From Marsupella aquatica (lineage: Eukaryota; Marchantiophyta), in the NCBI GenBank assembly GCA_973895155.1, contig OZ316894.1:3782001-3846000 (forward strand): a stretch of DNA of 64,000 bases, in the 5' to 3' direction. The position numbers were made by a program, and so were the translations under genes. Positions 55,046 through 64,000 of the stretch are shown here, piece by piece. The notes under the pieces were generated by a model. The model did not search any database and was not told where the DNA came from. It worked only from the letters and a program-made list of their open reading frames with translations. How positions within the stretch are numbered: position 1 is the first letter of the stretch; every line of letters starts with the position of its first letter.

Positions 55046-58000
55046 TTTTAATTCGCGTCCATTCTCATCTACTGTGGGGGACGGTATTTACTAGTAAAAT
55101 TAGTCAAGAAATTTCATATTGAGTCAATCAATGTATTTAGTAAAGGTAGTTGAGAAGTCTCTTAATAGTAGAACTACTCAGGTTCCAAATTTGATGTACT
55201 TTAACTTAGTAGTTAAGGTGAAGATTAGGGACAGAAAAAGTTAATATGGACTACCAAATTCATGCTTTGGTAACTGTCTGTCATAAAGATTTGTCATATG
55301 CCATGACCATAAGTAAGTAAGACAGTGTAGAGGCCAGTGAAACTAGTTACATATTAACCCTGTCAAAAAGTCTAAGCTGCCCTGGCCTGAGATTATCTGA
55401 ACACTACCAAATTAAAAAATCACTAAGGGCATTAGTTAAGCAAGGGGGAAATTAATTAAGTCAAGTCCGTGCCTGTGTGTTCAAGCTCCAACAATAGCTA
55501 TGGTGGCCGTGTCATCGCTCTGAACAAGAATGTGGCAGACAGGAGGAAAGACGAAGACACAACAAGGGCCACCCCAAGTATTCAAACTAGGCGCTTGTCA
55601 TTTAGACAGTTCGAGCCAAAACTGGACACGGGAAATGGTAACATCCCGCGACCAGAGTGTGCTGACCAGGCCGAGCAAGTGCCACACATAGTTTCAGCCG
55701 CAACCACCCAAAGCTAACTCGATCGGACAGCTGTAGCAGTGTCCCCAACACATATTTGAGACCCCCTATTAATGTACAGGGTAACGACAGTTTGGTCTGG
55801 GGTTACTAGCCTGTAACCCAGAAAGTGAGAAAGTTTTTCTGAGCTTGTGGGAACAGGTTTCAATCTAGAACTCCAGCCCAAACAATCATAATCATATGTA
55901 ATACCCATTTGGAAAAAAGATTACCCCCTAAGACTTGGGCACAGGGTTATAGAAATGGTAGCAACCAGTAGAAAAAGGTTACACACAAGTAACCCTTACC
56001 TTTCCTGACAGGAATTAATTAGAAAGTTAAACCGCCCGGCCTGCAGATTTGCCCAGTTAAATAACCCAAAATCAAAAATAGTTTCAGACATTCGATTTGT
56101 GACAATCCTTAAAAGTAGGAAAACCAGTCTTTACGCCTCCGCTTCAATATGGGACCATAAGAATAATGTGGTTGATGGAAGATATCCAGGTATTTGCTTG
56201 ATCAACCCCCAAAATGAAAGTTGTTACTTGATAGACCCCCTGAGGTCTATCAACGGTCCATATCTGACATCAAAAGGTCCATCAACTGTCCAGATTGGAG
56301 AAAAGTATGAGGGGGTTGATTAAGCAAACTTTTTCCAGAAGAGGGTCTACTAAGCATATCTTTCTGAAGATATCCTTATATCCTTATACTGCAGTCTCGC
56401 TTTCCCTCCAAGCTCAATCAATCCCTGTGCAATTCTTCAGGAATTGCACAAGAAGACCAGTAGGTGTGGAATCATAACAAACCTGAGAATGTACGCTTTC
56501 TCATCCCACATGAGTAGCTCTCATAGCTACTTTAAAAGCTATAGGTGGGCTGGTATGGTTCTCAACACCACCTCCATAGCCAGCCTCAAAATGCTAATTA
56601 TCCTGACAGTGATCTAGCTTGAAGAAATGCAAATGTAGTGAAGCAGCTATGGTAGCAAGACTTGCAACAGCACTGCTGTCGTCTGGTGAAGCTCTCTCGC
56701 TTCCTGTCAAAAAACACAGATTGTAGAAGCCCGAAGTCCAGACAGTTGCTCCGAAGAGAGGTAATCGAAAGGCAGAGTATCGAATTTCTCAGCTAGAAAT
56801 CTCTGGTGAAGAAAATTGCACCGAACAGAGCTGATCAATAAGCCGACACCCCAGTTTCTCAGTCAGCAATCAATGACGTTCGAGCAAGTGAACAAGAGTC
56901 GAAAACCTGAGTTGATTCTTCAGAGTCCAAACATGCTCTGTGATTGAGAACTGCAAAAAACTCTTGCTCGAGAATGAGAATGAAAATGAAAAGATGCGCA
57001 GAAGTTTCATTGAGACGTCGATTACAAGTAGATCTGAAAATCACATCAATTTAACTGTGACAAAAGTCGGAGGTGGAAAGAAACTCATGCGAAGAACACT
57101 CGCTATAAGCCAAGTGGAAACGCGCTTCTTACAAAGGATAGCTGTCACATTGTGAACTAAGCCCTGAACTAAGCACTATACAGAAACTCGACATTGAGGG
57201 AACGACATGCTCGAATTTGGGCTCGAAATCAACTGATCCACTTCTCAATCAAGCCTTTGATTGAGAGGAAACTGAGCAGGAGCAAGAAAGTGCGACGAGA
57301 AACCTTTGATGGCAAGTCGGCACGCTGTCTGCCGTATCAAAACTTCACAACATTAAGCCTTTGAAAGGAACAGTGCAATGTGGGCAGGTGGAAGGTGAGC
57401 CTAAGCCAAGAACGTCGGTGAACTGGTTTGGTAGCCACGCCTGAAATGACGGAGCGGAATTGAGCCATTATTAGAGTTCATTTTTCTTGCTACGTCAAAG
57501 AATTCCCATTGTCTGGGGCGTTTAAGGGATTTGCTTGTGGATGAGGAGGTTACTGCGATCTCCGATATTCGAGCTATGGACAATGCGGAGGCTAATGGAG
57601 TGCCGGAAGACGGGCCTGGACTTCGGTCCTCTGACTTCCGTGCCATTTGAAAACGTTGATTGAGTTTCCCCGGAAAGTTGGGTGTTCGGTACAAACCAAC
57701 TTGGAATGGATAAGAAGGTAGCCGGGACCATGGAAGAACATTCAATTCTTGGCTGATTACTCTTTCTCATGGCAAAAGAAGGATAGTACTGCACTAGCCC
57801 ACAGCAAATGGACCGAATCTGATCGCGATTCTTCCGTATTACCCTTGGCAGTCACGCATGTATGTACAAACCGTGATGACTGCTTTCTTTTGCGGATCGA
57901 GTGGAAATGATCTACCAGCCAATGTGCAAAGATGCGGACATGGTACTGTAAAGTAACATAGGCTGCTCAGGAGTGAAGCGATTGACTATCCTTGCGGACG

Positions 58001-58888
58001 TTAAGAGTCGCAAAGCAATGATCAATGGCCAGGTTGATTTGAGCTGTCGTAGTATGTCGGTGTCTCCGAGATTGTGCTTGTGAGTGCACTGTTCCGTGCT
58101 GCTGCATGATTGTCTGTGCTATCGTCGGGGCCATTATACAACCTCTGGCCGCCAATTCGACCTGACTGTTCGTGGCATAATTCATCTCCATTCCAAGCTG
58201 ACAGATGCTGCCAAATTCTCAAGTCTAGCGTCCCCACATCTTTTGAGAGAGAGAGGGAGGTACTCTCGAGTCTACAGTTCCTCATGTCCTTTGAGAGAGC
58301 GAGAGTACAGCAGCTTTAGCGTGTGAACGATAGCCAGGCAGCCATTCACCAGCACGTCATTGATGGAACCACGAAACTGAGAGGGGATAATTGGAATGAT
58401 CAGATGATTCAGAGGGAAATTGACCGGTGGCATGGTTGATCGCTGCAGTATTGAGTGCAAAGGGTTAGGCAGCTCAAAAAGCTTGTCCAAGAGGTAGGAT
58501 ATACACTCTAAAGCATTTCTTGGACAATTATTACAGGCTCGCTTCCCATCCTGTAAAGTCTGTCCCTTGCCCCCTCTGATGGTTCCGTGAACTCGAAAGC
58601 CATATTATAATTCATTCGTTCATTCACTCTAGTTCTTGACACACCAGTTCCAATTTGCAAATTGGATTGTCCTTGTCAATGCCTGAATTACCATACTTCT
58701 TTGTCATAGTTGCAAAACGAGCTGCAAATTGTCGGTCACTGTCGGTGTCTCCGAGGCTTCGATTTCGTAGCACGGAAATCTTTCCTCAAAGTGTAAGACC
58801 AGCGAGAGACGGCAGCATTCAAATTCAGAAACAGGATCGTACTACATCCGACACAGAAGCTCATGTCCTGGATATAGGTGAAACACGA
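55046..58888. other. intergenic region upstream of the beta-galactosidase gene
   Basis: No gene supported. At 57400-57730 both strands are open for about 100 codons (plus: LRDLLVDEEVTAISDIRAMD; minus: a Ser-rich frame), which may be an old exon. Bases 58230-58310 repeat CCTTTTGAGAGAGAG-type words. The last few hundred bases should hold the promoter of the beta-galactosidase gene; no TATA box was fixed. Confidence 0.45.
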
Positions 58889-61800
58889 ATGATGACAGCA
58901 AATTCAGCCAAGAGACAATGGTTAGGACAGTCATCAGCATCTGTTGGTGGGATAGGATCACTCTGCTTCTTCACCATCATCGTCACCACTCTGCTGAGCT
59001 CGGCGATTCTGGTGAGCTGTGGCAGAAGCGTCAGATACGATCATAGGGCGCTACTCATCGATGGGCAACGGCGTTTTCTCATCTCCGGTTCTATCCACTA
59101 CCCCCGGAGCACGCCTCAGATGTGGCCCAGACTCCTCGCCCTCGCCAAGGCAGGAGGCCTGGACGCGATCGACAGCTACGTGTTCTGGAACGGCCATGAG
59201 CCAGTGAAGGGGCAGTACAACTTCCAAGGCCGCTATGACCTCGTCGGTTTCCTCCGAGAAGTACAGAAAGCGGACCTGCTGATGACATTACGGATCGGGC
59301 CATACATCGATGGTGAATGGAACTTCGGGGGTTTCCCCAACTGGTTGCTCCGGATACCAGGAATTGAATTTCGCACCGACAATGAGCCCTTCAAAGAGCA
59401 GATGGAACGGTTCGTCAGATTTCTCGTCACCATGCTACAGGAAAACAACATGTTCTACATTCAGGGGGGTCCGATCATTCTTGCGCAGATAGAGAATGAG
59501 TACAGTCATGTAGGCACATGGTATGGTGAGGCCGGGAAGAGATACAGTGACTGGGCTGCAAACATGGCACTAAGCCTCAACATCGGCGTACCTTGGATCA
59601 TGTGCCAACAGCGTGAAGCCCCAGACGGTATCATCATCACCTGCAATGGATTCTACTGCGACCGCTTCCAACCCATAGCTTACAACCAACCGAAGCTGTA
59701 CACCGAGCTTTATACAGGTTAGTTTCACTTCAGTGCTTCTTTATTTCTTCCTTCGTTTCTCTTTGCTGATCATTTTAAAGACCAGCAAGAAGGCCAGAAA
59801 CAGTAGAAAGGATGCCCTCACCAACACCGGATCTAAGGTATCTAAACAAAATATTTACATCGTAAAGCACTGGATTTGACATCAAGACACGGTTTACGAA
59901 ATGCTCTTTGTTTCATCTAAAACGTGGATTGGTCTAGTTGACACTTCTGTACCACTGTACCAGTACCTGGTTTAAGCAGTCACAAAGCACCCTGCATTAT
60001 GATTGGCAAGACTTGTGACAAGTACTTCACCGTAGTTCGAGATGTTGAGAATGAGCGAGCCCCTCAAGTGCCGGTTGCATGTTAGAAAAAGATCATAGTT
60101 CTTCTCGTTACTTCAATGAATGCTTTTCTTCGAAAGGGCCACGTAATGAAGACCATAAAACTGTTCAGTCTGAATCATTTCGGAGGCGTGCTGTTGTTCA
60201 CGACATTCAAGGTTGGGCTCATTACTGGGGGCAGACTCTCGTTCGGCGGCCTTTGGAAGACGTAGCATTTGCAGCCGCCACATTCTTTCAGAGCGGAGGC
60301 AGTCTGATCAATTACTACATGTATCACGGAGGGACGAATTTCGGGCGCACTGCTGGGGCAGGCATCACGACCAGTTACGATTTCTTCGCTCCGATCGACG
60401 AGGGTGGCCAAGTGAGGCACCCGGAGTGGAGCCACTTGGCTCAACTGAACTCGGCGATAAAACTTTGCGCACCAGCTATGGCAGCAGTCGATGATGCACC
60501 TTCAAATTGGATCCCTGGTAGATATCTGGAAATTTCTATCTACAACTCCACAACCACCACCACCAATTATACAAGTGACGACGGGTCTTCTCCTTCTTTT
60601 TCCCATTGTGCGGCGTTCTTGATGAACAGGGATTGGGTCAATGACGCGATTATGGAATTGCAAGGGCGGTTTTATCACGTCCCAGCTTGGTCAGTCAGCA
60701 TTCTCCCCGACTGCAAGACGGTACTTTTATTCACTGCCCCCTTCGCTAATTATTTACAGGTACTCGTCTTCTTCGCTGAGTTCATCAATGTATCGAAAAT
60801 AGAATTCATGAAAGAACCGATAATCAATCAATCTACCTAAGACGCAGATGAATCAGGCCATGGGCCATGGGCAGTAAGTTCGGAGATCAGTATGCATACA
60901 TTGGGCAAACGGGATTAAGCTATAGAAGACTGGAGACTTGACTGGAAGCTTCAATTACTATGCCTGTTCTATAAATCTGACAAACGTATTTATGTTCGTG
61001 GTCCTTTGATTGACGCCATTGAATGCGCTGAACTAAAGATGTGAATCATTCAATCTATTGATTAAAGAAAGTTGAATGAGGCTCTCGTCACCACAAAAAT
61101 ATTAACAATAACTTACAGAAGAGAAGCTCCACGTACGTGAGACCATAGAGTGGGAGCTCCAACTTCCTGTGATAGTCCTGTCATCATCAAAAGGCTTCAA
61201 GCTAATTGATGTCGATGCCTCTCACTGTGTTGAACAAGCAGGTTCTCTTCAATACAGCAACTGTCATAGCTCAGACATCCACGAAAACGATGGTGCCATT
61301 AATTCAGCTAGACAAAAACCCAAGATTGGCAACGAGTACCCACACGGCACACAATGCTAGTCGACGTGGTAAGCAAATAGTACTTCAACATGAAACAAAC
61401 TGTGAAATTGTGGAGGACGATGAAGGCGGAGGAGGCACTGAGGGTCTTCGATGGGAATGGTTCCAGGAGCCGATTGGGATATCACCACTTACGGAGAACA
61501 TAATAGCAGCGAACAAACCATTGGAGGAATTCAGTGTAACACAGGACTCAACAGACTATCTCTGGTATTCAACCAAATTCAACATATCAAACAGTCAAAG
61601 CTCCTCTCAAGACTCTCCTCTTTGGCTAAACGTCAGAAAGACCCAGAAATATGGCCTGCTCCATGTGTTCATCAACGGCAACAAGGTTTCGGATGATCAA
61701 CCTCCACTGGTCCTGAACTCCAGTGTACACCAATCGCAGCTCCAGTTCAATCCACTGCCAGGCACAAACACCATAGATCTACTCTCTGTGACTTTGGGCC

Positions 61801-62771
61801 ATCCCAGCAGTGGGCCTTGGATTGAAAGGAAGACCGGGGGGATCAGCGGATCGATTACCATAGGAGGCCTTGCTTTTAACGGTCATCTGGATTTGAGGCA
61901 CTCCCAGTGGAAGCATCTAGTGGGCCTAATGGGAGAGCACCTCCATCTCGAGTCGAAAGACGAAACCGATGGGAAAATGCTGTGGGCTTCTGGTAAACCT
62001 CCCATGAATCAGCCGCTGATCTGGTACAAAACCACGGTGGATTATACCAGTTCCACCGATGGCCTGGTGGCTTTGGACATGAGAAGCATGAAAAAGGGCC
62101 TAGCATGGATAAATGGCCACCAATTGGGCCGATATTGGCCGTCACGAATCAATCCGTCCACAGCGGTTTGCTCTCCTGGGTGCGATTATCGTGGTCGTTT
62201 TAATGGACCGGCAGGGGGCAAATGTGGTGTTGATTGCGGGCAGCTATCGCAAAGGTGGTATCATGTACCTGACGAGTGGCTGAAGCCGTCTGGTAATCGC
62301 TTGGTGCTCTTCGAAGAGATCGGTGGTGATCCTCATGGAATTTCGCTGTCTCGCGCAGCTGTGCAGTCCGTTTGTGCACATGTCTCCGAGGACTACGGTC
62401 AACAATGTCAGGAAACTGACTTGGAATCGACGCCTGGCCATATCAACTTGAAACACCCAGATTTACAAATAAAGGAAACACATCTGAAATCTATGTCACA
62501 AGAAGACCAGCTCAATCTGGACTGTGGCCCTGGGAGCACCATTGCAACCATCAAATTTGCAAGCTGGGGAAATCCTCTCGGGACATGCGGCAACTTCACC
62601 CAGGGCTCGTGCCATGCTTCAAGATCTGAAGAGGTGGTCAAAAAGGCATGCATTGGGCGTCAACATTGTTGGTTGAGCGTAGACAGGAAGCTGTTCGTTG
62701 ATGGGGAGAATTTCTGTCCAAGTGGACAAAAACTTAAATTGGCAGTTGAAGCTCTATGCATTCAATCCTAA
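58889..62771 (+). CDS. beta-galactosidase, GH35, with SUEL lectin domain
   Basis: Removes terminal beta-galactosyl residues from cell-wall polysaccharides; secreted. Exons 58889-59717, 60212-60720 and 61242-62771, with GT/AG ends and phases 1 and 0, give 955 residues. After about 20 polar residues a hydrophobic stretch (FFTIIVTTLLSSAILVSC) acts as signal peptide. The GH35 domain follows: SGSIHYPRSTPQMWP, FWNGHEPVKGQYNF, GGPIILAQIENEY with proton donor E202, and TELYTGW with E273 at the nucleophile site, then YYMYHGGTNFGRTAG. The middle beta-sandwich has DSTDYLWYST and GLAWINGHQLGRYW. The C-terminal about 85 residues are a SUEL/galactose-binding lectin domain (LDCGPGSTIATIKFASWGNP...ACIGRQHCWL). 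An in-frame ATG at 58679 would add 70 residues before the signal; the ATG at 58889 is chosen because the hydrophobic segment then lies near the N-terminus. Confidence 0.93.
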
Positions 62772-63399
62772 GAGGACGGTTTGCAAATCAAACCTTTCTA
62801 CAGTAGTCATGAACAAGCACGGCATGAATCGCTGTCACAAAACGATCATAGTTGTGCATAATCTGTAGGGTACAACCTTGCTGATGAGTTGGACTTGCAT
62901 TCATAGGCACCATTATTGGAAACACCACCCTTGGACATGCTGCCTCTCCCCTTTCGACTCATGCATCTATTGTCTACAACGCTTAGAGTGATGGGGAAAG
63001 CGTGAATCACATAACTTGAATCTAGATATGAAGAAACGAAGGAAATCCTTAATGAGAGAGTGGTGGACAAGCAGGCAAAGATAATGGAAGTCTTTGAGCC
63101 AACCCTTAAGAAAGTGGTAGTACGGTTTGAAGATGAGTTTCAATACTTATTTAGTGTTATGAACCAATTTGGACAAAAATTTCTGAAATATTTCCCTCCA
63201 TGACGACACCGAGAACTCGTTCTCGCAGTTCTCCTCAAGTAGATGATGAGAAGCCCAAATAGGCCTCATGTAGCTCCTAGATCACGAGAAGCACGACTAA
63301 CATATCTTGGATCCCCTTCCATCATGATAACAACGATAGCATCGATAGCCCTCACCAACAGACGTAATTTCAAAGACAATGAAAACGGTATACATGGAT
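62772..63399. other. short region between convergent genes
   Basis: Holds the 3' UTRs of the beta-galactosidase and of the minus-strand oxidoreductase. Nothing else recognised. Confidence 0.5.
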
Positions 63400-63839
63400 C
63401 TAAAGGGAACAATTTTGCAGCATGTTGTTAGATGGGGAAAATTGCTTAGCTAATCGTAGCCCCACAAGCATACCATCTACTGCAGCACTGACAATGCCAC
63501 CAGCATGCCCTGCACCTTCCCCAACTGGGTATAGCCCAGCAAGTGATGTTGACTCAAAAGTTTCTTTGTGACGTTCAAGTCTTACAGGGGAGCTAGTCCG
63601 TGTCTGCAAACCACATGAATCATTCAGACAGATTCACGCATCATACACCTTAACATACCTTTAAGATGACGCTGACAAACAGCTTCAATGTGCAGTTCAC
63701 TCAAAAGATTTTATCGTACTTACATAGCTACTCAAAGGTTTGCATTCTTTTCAGGAAGAGAATATTCAAGCCTTTAAGAGAAGATCAATTATACCTCAAT
63801 ACCATGCAGCAGCGCTCGTTTGTCAATAAATCCGGGTAG
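63400..63839 (-). CDS. FAD-dependent oxidoreductase, C-terminal exons (gene continues past the window)
   Basis: Two exons on the minus strand. 63795-63839 encodes LPGFIDKRALLHGIE, ending GAG|GTATAA. 63400-63603 starts after GCAG and encodes TRTSSPVRLERHKETFESTS, then the flavin-contacting motif GLYPVGEGAGHAGGIVSAAVDG, ending QNCSL. Phases match (0). The motif TRTSSPV...GLYPVGEGAG.AGGI..AAVDGM is typical of a bacterial-like family of uncharacterised NAD(P)/FAD-dependent oxidoreductases also found, probably plastid-located, in plants. The N-terminal dinucleotide-binding fold lies beyond position 64000. No further exon was recognised in 63840-64000. Substrate unknown. Confidence 0.85.
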
Positions 63840-64000
63840 CTGTGATATCAAAGCCACATAGTACAGACAGTGAGCAAGGAGCCATCTGGAATTATCTGAG
63901 GGTGGTCCATCCAATCTAACATTCCGGTCAAATTGAAAGATGTCGTAAAAACCAACACTGATGAGATAAACTTGCAAATAACGAGGCTCGAGACTTGAAA

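Noticed and set aside
57401-57794. Overlapping open frames on both strands near 57.5 kb
   Set aside because: Open on both strands over the same bases; no family match, so the coding strand cannot be decided.
1-64000. CRISPR arrays, bacterial operons or ribosome binding sites
   Set aside because: The repeats are tandem without unique spacers and the genes are spliced and plant-type; prokaryotic features do not apply.

Overview
This is nuclear DNA of a land plant. Four intron-containing genes belong to plant families: a mitochondrial complex I subunit, a U-box/ARM-repeat E3 ligase, a GH35 beta-galactosidase with a C-terminal SUEL lectin domain, and the 3' end of an FAD-dependent oxidoreductase. 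Plant-type Ty3/gypsy and Ty1/copia elements fill part of the gaps. Introns are short to moderate (about 70-850 bp) and intergenic DNA is long and repeat-rich. A bryophyte or lycophyte would fit, but that placement is inference; I cannot name the species.

Layout, left to right. 1-5.1 kb: no gene I can support, several local duplications. 5.1-7.0 kb (minus): NDUFB8-like complex I subunit, four exons, complete. 7.0-11.7 kb: a field of tandem and dispersed repeats. 11.75-13.39 kb (minus): a six-exon, 272-residue membrane protein carrying the S-x3-H / D / H-x3-H signature of the CREST superfamily (alkaline ceramidases, PAQR receptors, Per1). 15.8-30.1 kb: a retrotransposon nest. It holds a complete 8.98-kb gypsy element on the minus strand with two 1.1-kb LTRs, a 637-bp transposon-like insertion inside its pol gene, and the 3' part of a decayed copia element on the plus strand. 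30-35 kb: AT-rich, no supported gene. 35.0-36.5 kb (plus): an unrecognised gene whose predicted protein has four copies of a G-x3-[ST]-D-V-T motif. 37.7-42.0 kb (minus): ARM-repeat and U-box/ARM coding exons, either two neighbouring genes or one ARM-U-box-ARM gene. 43 kb: a broken glutamine synthetase fragment. 45-58 kb: two tRNA-type SINE copies with perfect 11-bp target duplications, satellite-like repeats and a gag-like two-frame element without pol. 58.9-62.8 kb (plus): beta-galactosidase, three exons. 63.4 kb to the end (minus): last exons of an FAD oxidoreductase that continues beyond the window.

The host genes are unrelated housekeeping or secretory genes and do not form a functional cluster. 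Exon boundaries were set by GT/AG sites, by reading phase and by family resemblance. For the CREST-like gene, NDUFB8, the beta-galactosidase and the downstream U-box/ARM exons, all joins keep frame and the predicted lengths are whole codons. The most interesting items for follow-up are the CREST-like protein, the DVT-repeat protein, the possible ARM-U-box-ARM fusion, and the nested insertion structure.
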